Source of the DNA: Prauserella_A sp040645195
GTDB taxonomy: Bacteria; Actinomycetota; Actinomycetes; Mycobacteriales; Pseudonocardiaceae
Direction: 5' to 3'
Assembly (NCBI RefSeq): GCF_040645195.1
Contig: NZ_JBEYXW010000001.1
Coordinates: forward strand, 434,001-498,000
Length of the DNA stretch: 64,000 nucleotides
The notes below the pieces were generated by a model. That model had not been told where the DNA came from and searched no databases. It saw only the letters and a program-made list of their open reading frames with translations. This document shows, one piece after another, positions 8,766 to 16,915 of this stretch (positions are counted from its first letter, which is position 1; each line of letters starts with the position of its first letter). Position numbers and translations under genes: made by a program.

Positions 8766-10291
8766 GCCGTGCCGGAAAGCGAGAGTGGGCGGGCCTTGCG
8801 GTACTGCTGCTGCCGAGCCTGCTCGTGTCGATGGACATGTCCGTGCTGTTCTTCGCGCTGCCGTTCCTCAGTGCGGACCTGGAACCGACGAGCTCGCAGC
8901 AGCTGTGGATCGCCGACATCTACGGGTTCCTGCTCGCCGGGCTGCTGATCACCATGGGCTCGCTCGGCGACCGCATCGGCCGCAGGCGGCTGCTCCTGCT
9001 CGGCGCGGGCGCCTTCGGCGTGGCCTCGGTACTCTCGGCCTACGCGAACAGCGCCGAGATGCTGATCGCAGCACGGGCACTGCTCGGCATCGGTGGCGCG
9101 ACGCTGGCCCCGTCCACACTGTCGCTCATCCGGGCCATGTTCCACGACGCCAAGCAACGCACACTCGCGATCTCGCTGTGGACGGCGGGTTTCGCCGGTG
9201 GTGCCCTGCTCGGGCCGATCATCGGCGGCCTGCTGCTGGAGCAGTTCTGGTGGGGCTCGGTGTTCCTGATCAACGTGCCGGCAATGGTGCTGCTGCTGAT
9301 CCTCGGCCCGCTGCTGCTGCCCGAGTACGCCGACCCGAAGCCGGGCCGCTTCGACCTGTTCAGTGCCGTGCTGTCGCTCGCGGCGGTGCTGCCCGTGATC
9401 AACGGCATCAAGCGTATCGCCGAGCACGGGTTCGACACGGTCGCCGCAGTGTCCATTGTGGCCGGTCTGCCCGTCGGCGTCGCCTTCGTGTACCGGCAAC
9501 AGCGCCTGCCCCATCCGATGATCGACCTGGCACTGTTCCGCAAGCGCGAGTTCAGCGCGGCGATCCTGACGGCGTTGACCGCGATGTTCGCCGTCATGGG
9601 GTTGAGCCTGGCCGCGGCCCAGTATCTCCAGCTGGTGCTCGGGATGCGGCCGTTCACGGCGGCACTGTGGTCGGCGCCGAACTTCGTGGGGATGGCGGTG
9701 GGCACCACGCTGGCCGCCGTGATCGCGAGACGTATCCGGCCCGGTTACCTCATCACGTCCGGGCTTCTGCTTGCGGCGTGCGGGTTCGCGATACTCACCC
9801 AGATCACCGTCGACAGCGGTCTCGCGTGGCTCGTGACGGGTAGCGTGCTGATGGCGACGGGCGTCGGCGTAGTGGCGGCGCTGGCCACGGACCTGGTGGT
9901 GGCGAGCGCGCCACAGGAGCGAGCAGGCAGCGCATCCGCGCTGTCCGAGACGGGTACCGAGTTCGGCGGCGCACTCGGCATGGCGGTGCTGGGCAGCGTC
10001 GGTGTCGCGGTGTACCGGTCGACCTTCGCCGACACCGCTCCGTCGGGGCTTCCGCCGGAGGCCGTCGAGGCCGCCCGCGACACGCTGGGCGGTGCTGTGG
10101 CGACGGCGGCACAGCTGCCGCAGGCCGACGGTGCCCGGCTGGTGGACGCCGCCTCCGCGGCCTACGTGGAAGGGGTCCAGATCATTGCCACGGTCGGAAC
10201 GCTGACCATGGTGGGGATCGCCGTGTTCGCCGCGGTGCTGCTGCGGCACGTCCGCGCCGCCGGGACTCCGTCCACCGCGGCTGCCGCGTAG
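8762..10291 (+). CDS. MFS drug exporter, DHA2 (14-TM, EmrB/QacA-like) family
   Basis: The protein is 509 aa with about fourteen hydrophobic segments. The motif-A region GSLGDRIGRRRLLLLG lies between TM2 and TM3, and GPIIGGLLLEQFWWGSVFLINVP is the motif-C/TM5-6 block typical of proton-driven multidrug exporters. It sits in the inner membrane. It overlaps the upstream amide hydrolase by four bases, so the pair may inactivate and expel, or process and secrete, the same amide compound, under control of the BTAD regulator. The coupling is seen; the shared substrate is inferred. Confidence 0.9.
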   Translation: MSRAGKREWAGLAVLLLPSLLVSMDMSVLFFALPFLSADLEPTSSQQLWIADIYGFLLAGLLITMGSLGDRIGRRRLLLLGAGAFGVASVLSAYANSAEMLIAARALLGIGGATLAPSTLSLIRAMFHDAKQRTLAISLWTAGFAGGALLGPIIGGLLLEQFWWGSVFLINVPAMVLLLILGPLLLPEYADPKPGRFDLFSAVLSLAAVLPVINGIKRIAEHGFDTVAAVSIVAGLPVGVAFVYRQQRLPHPMIDLALFRKREFSAAILTALTAMFAVMGLSLAAAQYLQLVLGMRPFTAALWSAPNFVGMAVGTTLAAVIARRIRPGYLITSGLLLAACGFAILTQITVDSGLAWLVTGSVLMATGVGVVAALATDLVVASAPQERAGSASALSETGTEFGGALGMAVLGSVGVAVYRSTFADTAPSGLPPEAVEAARDTLGGAVATAAQLPQADGARLVDAASAAYVEGVQIIATVGTLTMVGIAVFAAVLLRHVRAAGTPSTAAAA

Positions 10292-10302
10292 GCTGGCGGA
10301 CC

Positions 10303-11484
10303 GTGCGTCGTGTCGTCGTCATCGGTGGCGGGATCATCGGCCTTGCCGTCGCCAACGAGCTGATGACACGCGGCGCACGGGTGACCGTCCTGGAGAAGGA
10401 GACCCGCTGGGCGGCGCACCAGAGCGGGCACAACTCCAACGTCGTGCACGCGGGCCTGTACTACCGGCCGGGTTCGTTCAAGGCACGCATGTCGGTGGCC
10501 GGTAACCGGTCGATCGTGGCGCTCGCCAGGGAACACGGTGTTCCGGTGGACGTGTGCGGCAAGCTGGTCGTCGCGACGGACGAAGGCGAGCTGCCCGCAC
10601 TCGATGTGCTCGCCGAACGTGCCGCGGCCAACGGGGTGCCCGCGAGGATGATCTCGGCGGCCGAGGCCCGCGAGTACGAACCCGAGGTGTCGTGTGTGCG
10701 GGCGCTGCGGGTGGAGTCCACCGGCGTCATCGACTTCCCCGCTGTGTGCACCGCGCTGGTCCGGCTGCTCCAGCACGGCGGTGCCGACCTGCGCCTGGGC
10801 ACACCGGCGCTGGGCATCCGGCCTGGATCGCCCACCGGCGTGGAGATCGCCACCGGTTCCGCGGTGCTGCGGGCGGATGCGCTGGTGAACTGCGCGGGCC
10901 TGCAGGCCGATCGGGTCGCGCGGCTGGCCGGACTGGCACCGCGGGCCCGGATCGTGCCGTTTCGCGGCGAGTACTACGAGCTGCGGCCCGATCGGCGGCA
11001 CCTGGTGCGCGGGCTGATCTACCCGGTGCCCGATCCGGCGCTGCCGTTCCTCGGCGTGCACCTCACGCGGATGCTCGACGGCAGTGTCCACGCGGGACCG
11101 AACGCCGTGCTGGCGTTGCGCCGGGAGGGTTACCGCTGGCGGGACGTGTCGCTGCGCGACCTGGCCGAGATCGCCACGTTTCCCGGCGCGTGGCGGCTGG
11201 CGCGCCGTTACGCGTGGCCGACAGGTCGGGACGAGGTGCGCCGCTCCCTGTCGAGGCGGCGGTTCGCGGCGAGCCTCGCCCGGCTGGTCCCCGCTGTGCA
11301 ACCGGGCGACCTCGTGCGGTACGGAGCAGGCGTGCGAGCGCAGGCCATGCTCCCCGACGGCTCCCTCGTCGACGACTTCCTGATCGAGACGGCGCCGAAC
11401 CAGGTGCACGTGCTCAACGCACCCTCCCCGGCGGCGACCAGTGCGCTGGAGATCGCCGGCTACATCGCCGACCGCGTGGGCTGA
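10303..11484 (+). CDS. lhgO: L-2-hydroxyglutarate oxidase-like FAD oxidoreductase
   Basis: The protein is 393 aa with a GTG start 11 bases after the exporter stop. The FAD-binding dinucleotide motif VVVIGGGIIGLAVA opens the chain and VTVLEKE ends the first beta-alpha-beta unit. HQSGHNSNVVHAGLYY and the C-terminal GVRAQAMLPDGSLVDDF are characteristic of LhgO (YgaF), which oxidises L-2-hydroxyglutarate to 2-oxoglutarate and passes electrons to the membrane quinone pool. It is a metabolite-repair enzyme and may not be functionally tied to the upstream exporter. A 21-bp repeat array follows its stop codon. Confidence 0.88.
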   Translation: MRRVVVIGGGIIGLAVANELMTRGARVTVLEKETRWAAHQSGHNSNVVHAGLYYRPGSFKARMSVAGNRSIVALAREHGVPVDVCGKLVVATDEGELPALDVLAERAAANGVPARMISAAEAREYEPEVSCVRALRVESTGVIDFPAVCTALVRLLQHGGADLRLGTPALGIRPGSPTGVEIATGSAVLRADALVNCAGLQADRVARLAGLAPRARIVPFRGEYYELRPDRRHLVRGLIYPVPDPALPFLGVHLTRMLDGSVHAGPNAVLALRREGYRWRDVSLRDLAEIATFPGAWRLARRYAWPTGRDEVRRSLSRRRFAASLARLVPAVQPGDLVRYGAGVRAQAMLPDGSLVDDFLIETAPNQVHVLNAPSPAATSALEIAGYIADRVG

Positions 11485-11490
11485 AACGCG

Positions 11491-11593
11491 GAGCGGGCAA
11501 CTCGCGCGCCCGAACGGGCAACTCGCGCGCCCGACCGGGCAACTCGCGCGCCCGACCGGGGGACTCGCGGGCTGGAGCGGGGGACTCGCGCGG
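11491..11593 (+). repeat. 21-bp tandem repeat array B, 5 units
   Basis: Five units at an exact 21-bp period have the ACTC core at 11500, 11521, 11542, 11563 and 11584. The first three carry GGGCAA before the core and the last two GGGGGA. The array fills the whole interval between the convergent lhgO and DUF3558 genes and ends one base before the TAA (11594-11596) of the minus-strand gene. Units contain perfect short inverted repeats such as GCCCG-AA-CGGGC. Confidence 0.9.
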
Positions 11594-12133
11594 TTACGTG
11601 CCGGACAGGTTGGCCGTCACCTGGGGAGCCGCGGCCTTGGCGACGTCGCAGGCCCGCTCCGGGTCGCTGAAGTCGCTCGCGGTCAGCACGATGAACGAGG
11701 TCTCGGACAGCTCGATCGCGAGCATGCACACCGAGCCGCCGGTGAGCGGATCGGGATAGTGCCCCCAGGTGCGCCCGCCGTACTCCAGTGTCTCGAGCGG
11801 CTCGGCACCATCCATATAGGTCGCGAGCGAGAACGTGGTCTCCAGGCCGGCCGTGAGCGAGTCCAGCTCCGAGGCGGGATCGCTCTGCGCCCACTGACAC
11901 GACGGCGGCATCAGCCGCGCACGTTCACCGGGCACGAACTCGCCTTCCGCGACGAGGCCGAGTCCGCTCGCCTGCTCCGGGCTCAGCAGGGCGCACGGCT
12001 CACCGGCCGCGACGCGGTTCGCGCTGCTCTGCACAGGCGGCGCCGGCTGCGGTTGTGCGGTGCCGCCGAGGGTGCTGGAACAGGCGCTGAGCAGGACACA
12101 TGCCGCCAGCACGCCGAAGGCGCTCGCACGCAA
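11594..12133 (-). CDS. DUF3558 lipoprotein
   Basis: The protein is 179 aa. A signal peptide ends in the lipobox LLSAC (Cys about 18), so the mature protein is lipid-anchored on the outer face of the membrane. A Pro/Gln-rich linker leads to the DUF3558 domain, with the paired cysteines typical of the family (EPCALLSPEQ, SCQWAQ, VCMLAIEL, RACDVAK). The start is a TTG preceded by GGGGGA seven bases upstream. DUF3558 proteins are common, often multicopy actinobacterial lipoproteins of unknown function. It converges on lhgO, and its stop abuts repeat array B. Confidence 0.85.
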   Translation of the reverse strand: MRASAFGVLAACVLLSACSSTLGGTAQPQPAPPVQSSANRVAAGEPCALLSPEQASGLGLVAEGEFVPGERARLMPPSCQWAQSDPASELDSLTAGLETTFSLATYMDGAEPLETLEYGGRTWGHYPDPLTGGSVCMLAIELSETSFIVLTASDFSDPERACDVAKAAAPQVTANLSGT

Positions 12134-12287
12134 GATCAGTTCCCCCTGCTCGAGTTTGTTGCCACCTGATTAACGGATCACAGCGTAACGGGACAGTTCT
12201 CGACACGCGGGTTACATCGCATTTCCCGCCGGTGAAGCTTGTGCACACATAGCACTGGCGCGCGGGCGCGCAACTTACCTTGGCCGT

Positions 12288-13046
12288 GTGCTCACCGAAA
12301 CCGACGTCATCGGGCTACCGGAGCCCACGGGGATCGGACTGATCGCCCCGTTCGACTTCGCGCTGGACCGCGAGCTCTGGCGCTGGTTACCCGACCACGT
12401 CTCCCTGCACACCACCCGGCTGCCCTACCTGCCGGAGCCGGTGACGGTGCAGCTCGCGTCCGCGCTGGGCAACCCACACGGCGTGCGCCGCGCGACGCGC
12501 GATGTCCTGACGCCCGAACCGGTCGCGGTCGCCTACGCCTGCACGTCGGGCAGCTTCGTCGACGGCGCCGCCGGGGAGGCCGCGCTCGTCACCGCGATGC
12601 TCGCGGCCGGGGCGCCCGCCGCGGTGACCACATCGGGTGCACTGGTGAGTGCGCTCGAAGAGCTGCAGGTGCGCCGCCTCGCCGTCGTCACGCCCTATGT
12701 GGACGGTGTGACCAACCGGCTGCTGGCCTACCTCGCCGAGTTCGGCATCACCACCTCGGCGAGCTTCGGTCTCGGTTTGCTCGCCGACATCTGGAAGATC
12801 TCCTACGCCGACGTCGTGCGCGCGGTCACCGGGATGGATCTCACCGGCGCCGACGCGTTGTTCGTCAGCTGCACGAACGTGCCGACCTACGACCTGATCG
12901 CACCGCTCGAACAGCACCTCGGCATTCCGGTGCTGACAGCGAACCAGGTGACGATGTGGGCGGCACTGCGCGCGGCGAACGTCACCGACGTCGCCGCGCC
13001 CGGCGCGCTATTCGCCGGCCGGAGCCAGGACTTCGCGGCCGCCTAG
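12288..13046 (+). CDS. Asp/Glu racemase-superfamily protein (maleate isomerase/arylmalonate decarboxylase-like)
   Basis: The protein is 252 aa with a GTG start. Two cysteines in equivalent half-sites, VAYACTSGSF (about residue 85) and ALFVSCTNVP (about 196), are the catalytic pair of this superfamily. The IGLIAPFDFALDREL N-terminus and LTANQVTMWAALR C-terminus are typical of the maleate cis-trans isomerase/arylmalonate decarboxylase branch rather than of glutamate racemase MurI. The reaction is probably cofactor-free proton transfer or decarboxylation of a small dicarboxylate. Its last 39 bases overlap the end of the convergent serS gene. Divergent from the DUF3558 lipoprotein. Confidence 0.82.
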   Translation: MLTETDVIGLPEPTGIGLIAPFDFALDRELWRWLPDHVSLHTTRLPYLPEPVTVQLASALGNPHGVRRATRDVLTPEPVAVAYACTSGSFVDGAAGEAALVTAMLAAGAPAAVTTSGALVSALEELQVRRLAVVTPYVDGVTNRLLAYLAEFGITTSASFGLGLLADIWKISYADVVRAVTGMDLTGADALFVSCTNVPTYDLIAPLEQHLGIPVLTANQVTMWAALRAANVTDVAAPGALFAGRSQDFAAA

Positions 13047-14276
13047 GAACGGCCGCATCGCCTCGGGCACCCGGACCGAACCGTCCTCCTGCTGGTGGTT
13101 CTCCAGGATCGCCACGATCCAGCGCGTCGTCGCCAGCGTGCCGTTCAGCGTCGCCGCGGCCTGCGGGCGCCCGTTCTCGTCGCGGTAGCGCACGCCGAGC
13201 CTGCGCGCCTGGAACGTCGTGCAGTTCGAGGTGGACGTCAGCTCGCGGTACGCCTGCTGGGTCGGTACCCACGCCTCGCAGTCGTACTTGCGGGCCGCGC
13301 TCGTGCCCAGATCACCGGCCGCCGTGTCGATCACCCGGTAGGGCACCTCGATCTTGGCGAGCATCTGCTCTTCCCACGCGAGCAACCGGTCGTGTTCGGC
13401 CTCGGCGTCCTCAGGACGGCAGAACACGAACATCTCGATCTTGTCGAACTGGTGCACGCGGATGATGCCGCGAGTGTCCTTGCCGTACGAGCCGGCCTCC
13501 CGGCGAAAGCACGTCGACCAGCCCGCGTAACGCCGGGAACCCCTGCCGAGGTCCAGGATCTCGTCGGCGTGGTAGCCGGCAAGCGGCACCTCCGAGGTGC
13601 CGACGAGGTACAGGTCGTCCTCCGGCAGCCGGTAGATCTCCGCCGAATGCGCACCGAGGAACCCTGTGCCCGCCATGATCTCGGGGCGCACGAGCACGGG
13701 CGGGATCATGAGCTGGAAGCCGTTCTCGACGGCCTGCGCGGCGGCCATGTTGAGCAGGGCCATCTGCAGCTGCGCACCGATACCGGTGAGGAAGTAGAAC
13801 CGGGCGCCGGACACCTTCGCACCGCGCTCGGTGTCGATCGCGCCGAGGCGTTCACCGAGTTCGAGGTGGTCGCGCGGGGTGAAGACGAACTCGCGGGGCG
13901 TACCGACGTGCTTGAGCACCACGTAGTCGTCCTCGCCGCCCGCGGGGACAGCCGGATGCACGAGGTTGGGCAGGCGCCGGTGCAGCTCGTCGAACTCGGC
14001 GCTCGCGCGGGACTGCTCGGTCTCGGCGGCCTTGACCCGCGCAGCGAGATCCTTGCCCGTGGCGAGCAGCGCCTCGCGCTCGTCACCGGCTGCCTTGCCG
14101 ATCTGCTTGCCGAGCTGCTTCTGCTCGGCACGCAGCGTGTCGGCGGAGGCGATGGCGGACCTGCGCTCGGCGTCGAGAGCCAGCAGCTTGTCAACGACGG
14201 CCGCGTCTTCACCGCGGGCGCGCTGCGAGGCGCGAACCGCGTCCGGGTCTTCGCGCAGAGTCCTGGGGTCAATCAC
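13008..14276 (-). CDS. serS: Seryl-tRNA synthetase
   Basis: The protein is 422 aa, normal for class II SerRS, which charges tRNA-Ser (and tRNA-Sec) with serine. Residues 1-110 form the charged antiparallel coiled-coil arm that grips the long variable arm of the tRNA. Motif 2 is CFRREAGSYGKDTRGIIR and motif 3 includes NGTLATTRWIVAILENHQQ. The start is GTG (VIDPRTLRED). The 3' end overlaps the convergent racemase gene by 39 coding bases, a constraint on both C-termini. In mycobacteria serS is likewise near the septum-formation, metallopeptidase and pheA genes. Confidence 0.96.
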   Translation of the reverse strand: MIDPRTLREDPDAVRASQRARGEDAAVVDKLLALDAERRSAIASADTLRAEQKQLGKQIGKAAGDEREALLATGKDLAARVKAAETEQSRASAEFDELHRRLPNLVHPAVPAGGEDDYVVLKHVGTPREFVFTPRDHLELGERLGAIDTERGAKVSGARFYFLTGIGAQLQMALLNMAAAQAVENGFQLMIPPVLVRPEIMAGTGFLGAHSAEIYRLPEDDLYLVGTSEVPLAGYHADEILDLGRGSRRYAGWSTCFRREAGSYGKDTRGIIRVHQFDKIEMFVFCRPEDAEAEHDRLLAWEEQMLAKIEVPYRVIDTAAGDLGTSAARKYDCEAWVPTQQAYRELTSTSNCTTFQARRLGVRYRDENGRPQAAATLNGTLATTRWIVAILENHQQEDGSVRVPEAMRPFLGGREVLAPAGE

Positions 14277-14334
14277 GTTGATGAGGGTAGTCGGCGCTCA
14301 ACTGCAACCGATCGCCGCCGCGGAAGGCGGGGCG

Positions 14335-15246
14335 TCATGACAGGCCGCGGACGAAGTCGGCGACCACTCTGGCGAGGGCTTCCCCGGCGTCCTCCTGCAG
14401 GAAATGCCCGGCACCGGCGATTGTCGGGTGCTCCCTGCCCGCGGCACCTGGCATCCGGCGCAGCAGCATCGGCTTCATCCCGGCAGTGATCGGGTCGCCG
14501 TCGGAGAAGGCGCACACGAACGGCAGGTCCAGCCCGGACAGTGTCGTCCATGCGGCCCGGTTGGCCTCCGTCGCCGGGTCGTCAGGGCTGGTCGGGACCA
14601 GTCCTGGCATCGCACGCGGCCCCGCCTTGTACATCTCGTTGGGAAACGGCGCGTCGTAGGCGGCACGCTCGGCCACGGTCAGCTGGGTCGTGCAGCCGGA
14701 CTGGACGAACCGCGCGATGTCGAGCACCGGCGCCTTCCGCACAGCGTCGTGGAACGCCCACCACACCGCAGGCATGTCCTGCTCCCCCGTCGGCAGCCCG
14801 GTGTTGGCGGCGACGACACCCGCGAAGCGCTCCGGATTCTCGGCCACCAGCCGCAGGCCGATCAGCCCGCCCCAGTCCTGACCGACCAGCGTCACCCCGC
14901 GCAGGTCGAGCACGTCGAACGCGAACGCCCGCAACCACTCCACATGCCGGGCGTAGCTGTGGTCGGCGACATCGGCGGGCTTGTCGGAACGCCCGAAGCC
15001 CACCAGGTCCGGTGCGATGGCGCGCAACCCGGCAGCCGCGAGCACCGGGAGCAGCTTCCGGTAGAGGAACGACCAGCTGGGCTCCCCGTGCAGAAGCAGG
15101 ATGGGAGGTCCATCGGGCGGCCCCGCCTCGACGTAGCCGATGCGCACGATGCCAAGCACCGGGTTGTCCAGGTCGGCGTACAGGGGCGGGTAGTCGAAGT
15201 CGGGCAGGTCGGCGAATCGGTCCTCGGGCGTTCGCAGTAACCGCAC
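14335..15246 (-). CDS. Haloalkane dehalogenase-like alpha/beta hydrolase
   Basis: With the GTG at 15246 the product (VRLLRTPEDRFADLPDF...) is 303 aa, the usual length of subfamily I haloalkane dehalogenases. HGEPSW supplies the oxyanion and halide-binding region, VGQDWGGLIG contains the nucleophile Asp followed by the halide-binding Trp, and GAGHFLQED holds the catalytic His. An Asp nucleophile in place of Ser separates dehalogenases from esterases. These enzymes hydrolyse carbon-halogen bonds in the cytoplasm, but many homologues have no known natural substrate. It lies 17 bases downstream of the DUF350 gene, so it may be read with that membrane operon. Confidence 0.85.
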   Translation of the reverse strand: MRLLRTPEDRFADLPDFDYPPLYADLDNPVLGIVRIGYVEAGPPDGPPILLLHGEPSWSFLYRKLLPVLAAAGLRAIAPDLVGFGRSDKPADVADHSYARHVEWLRAFAFDVLDLRGVTLVGQDWGGLIGLRLVAENPERFAGVVAANTGLPTGEQDMPAVWWAFHDAVRKAPVLDIARFVQSGCTTQLTVAERAAYDAPFPNEMYKAGPRAMPGLVPTSPDDPATEANRAAWTTLSGLDLPFVCAFSDGDPITAGMKPMLLRRMPGAAGREHPTIAGAGHFLQEDAGEALARVVADFVRGLS

Positions 15247-15263
15247 CCCACCAACCGTAGCCG

Positions 15264-15710
15264 CTACGAGATCGCCACGGCTACTACGAGACCGAGCGCG
15301 AGGTGCGCCGACGCCACGATGAAGCTGGCCGGTGCCAACGTCTTGCTCTCGATGGTCGACCGCACGTCGATGCGGGTGACCCACTCCAGCAGCCGCACGG
15401 CCCCCACCTGGGCGACGATGCCGATGAGCCCGTAGACGAGCGAGGTGATCAGGCCCTCAGCGAGGTTCGTCGAGGACGTCCAGATCGCGATCACGATGAT
15501 GAACGCCATCGACAGCAGACCGGACGCCGTAATGATCACCGCGTTCGGCAACCCCTGCCGCACGAGGTCCGACAGCTTGCCGGGGGTGGTGAAGTCGATC
15601 GCGTAGAACCCCAACAGCATCAGGAGCAGGCCGACGATCGCGTAGAGCGCGATCGCGCCGATACCCCTGACCAGGTCGGTCCCGAACGTCTCGGACAGCG
15701 CTACGAGCAC
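15264..15710 (-). CDS. DUF350 membrane protein (YjfL-like)
   Basis: The protein is 148 aa with four predicted transmembrane helices arranged as two similar pairs, the DUF350 layout. FYAIDFTTPGKL after TM1 and the small-residue-rich AIWTSSTNLAEGLITSLVYGLIGI are recognisable family blocks. The GTG start has GGGAG six bases upstream. It sits just downstream of an ATP-grasp ligase and a DUF1190-like membrane protein, the same trio found in Escherichia coli yjf and related loci. It is thought to act in the cytoplasmic membrane; biochemical function unknown. Confidence 0.85.
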   Translation of the reverse strand: MLVALSETFGTDLVRGIGAIALYAIVGLLLMLLGFYAIDFTTPGKLSDLVRQGLPNAVIITASGLLSMAFIIVIAIWTSSTNLAEGLITSLVYGLIGIVAQVGAVRLLEWVTRIDVRSTIESKTLAPASFIVASAHLALGLVVAVAIS

Positions 15711-15748
15711 GGAGTTCTCCCAGGTTTACTTGGTCGTTTCGGTTGTTG

Positions 15749-16915
15749 TCACGACTGAGGAATGCGGTGTGGGACGAACGCGGCACCGTCGTCGGTGACG
15801 AGCCCCGAGGTCTCCCTGATCCCGAGGCCTGCGGCGTTGTCGCCGACGATCCAGGCGCCCAGCACCGGCCGGAACCCTTCGAACTCGGGCAGCGGGTCGA
15901 ATGCCTGGTAGACGTAGCCTTCGGCGCCGTAGACACCGCCCGTCTGTGTCTCGTAACCCGGCGCGACGATCTGCACGTTCGCACCCTCCCTGCCGAGCTT
16001 GGGCTTGCGCACGTACTCGGTGAGCAACCCCGGCTGGTCGTTGAACGCGGGGAGCAGGTTCGGGTGTCCCGGGTAGTTCTCCCAGAGCAGCGCGAGGAGG
16101 GTCTTGTTCGACAGCAGCATCTTCCACAGCGGCTCGACCCACAGGGTCTGCGGCAGCGTGTCGACGGCGTAGCGGCCGAACTCCTCCTCGATCACCCATT
16201 CCCAGGGGTAGAGCTTCACGATCGTGTTCATCGGCGCTTCTTCGAGGTCGACGAACCGCTTGAGCAGCGGGTCCCAGCCGATCTCCTCGATGGCAAGCCC
16301 GACGGTGTCCAGCCCCGCCTCCGCCGCGGTCTCCTGCAGGTACGACGTCGTGATGTGGTCCTCACCGGACGAGTCGCCGCTCGACCAGGTGAAGTGCAGC
16401 TCCTTCGACGGCAACGCGGCGCCGATCTCGCCCCAGCGCTCGACGAGCCGCTCGTGGATGGAGTTCCACTGGTCGTCGTCGGGGAAGACCTCGGTCTTCC
16501 AGTGCCACTGCAGGACGGCGGCTTCGAGCAGCGACGTCGGGGTGTCGGCGTTGTACTCCAGCAGCTTGGCCGGGCCGCGGCCGTCGTAGCGCAGGTCGAA
16601 GCGCCCGTAGAGGTGCGGGTCGCGGCGTTTCCACGACTCGGCGATGTGCGGCCACACCCATTCGGGCAACCCGAACTCGGCGTAGCGCTCGGTCAATACG
16701 ACGTGGTCGACGGCCTCCAGACACATCGAGTGCAGCAGCTCCACGTCGGCTTCGACCGACAGCACGTCCTCCATCGGCAGGACGTAGTGCACCGACTCGT
16801 CCCAGTAGGGTCGCGGCTGCCCTGAGCCGTACCGGGCGGGCGTGCCGTAGACGAGCCCCTGTTCCTCGACGGTGCGCTGCCAGTCGCGCCGCGGGGTGGC
16901 CGAGCCCCTCTTCAC
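15749..16915 (-). CDS. Glutathionylspermidine synthase-family ATP-grasp peptide ligase (YgiC/YjfC-like)
   Basis: The protein is 388 aa, matching stand-alone YgiC/YjfC proteins rather than the two-domain GspSA of E. coli. DLRYDGRGPAKLLEYNADTPTSLLEA (about residues 105-130) and the C-terminal VRKPKLGREGANVQI are the conserved ATP-grasp/GSP-synthase blocks; the latter carries the ATP- and Mg-binding Lys and Glu. The predicted chemistry is ATP-dependent amide bond formation with a peptide or amine, but the substrate is unknown. The GTG start follows the stop of the upstream gene with no gap, and a GGAGG inside that gene provides the ribosome site. So the two are coupled. Confidence 0.88.
   Translation of the reverse strand: MKRGSATPRRDWQRTVEEQGLVYGTPARYGSGQPRPYWDESVHYVLPMEDVLSVEADVELLHSMCLEAVDHVVLTERYAEFGLPEWVWPHIAESWKRRDPHLYGRFDLRYDGRGPAKLLEYNADTPTSLLEAAVLQWHWKTEVFPDDDQWNSIHERLVERWGEIGAALPSKELHFTWSSGDSSGEDHITTSYLQETAAEAGLDTVGLAIEEIGWDPLLKRFVDLEEAPMNTIVKLYPWEWVIEEEFGRYAVDTLPQTLWVEPLWKMLLSNKTLLALLWENYPGHPNLLPAFNDQPGLLTEYVRKPKLGREGANVQIVAPGYETQTGGVYGAEGYVYQAFDPLPEFEGFRPVLGAWIVGDNAAGLGIRETSGLVTDDGAAFVPHRIPQS

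Noticed and set aside
10530..10544. Inverted repeat GGAACACGGTGTTCC resembling an SOS box.
   Set aside because: It lies inside the lhgO coding region and the half-site spacing is five, not four, bases.
4494..11484. Secondary-metabolite gene cluster, suggested by the SARP-like regulator, exporter and oxidase.
   Set aside because: No polyketide synthase, NRPS, terpene or RiPP core gene is present in the window.
12239..12247. Single DnaA-box match TTGTGCACA upstream of the racemase-like gene.
   Set aside because: An isolated match to a degenerate 9-mer is expected by chance in 64 kb; there is no second box or parS nearby.
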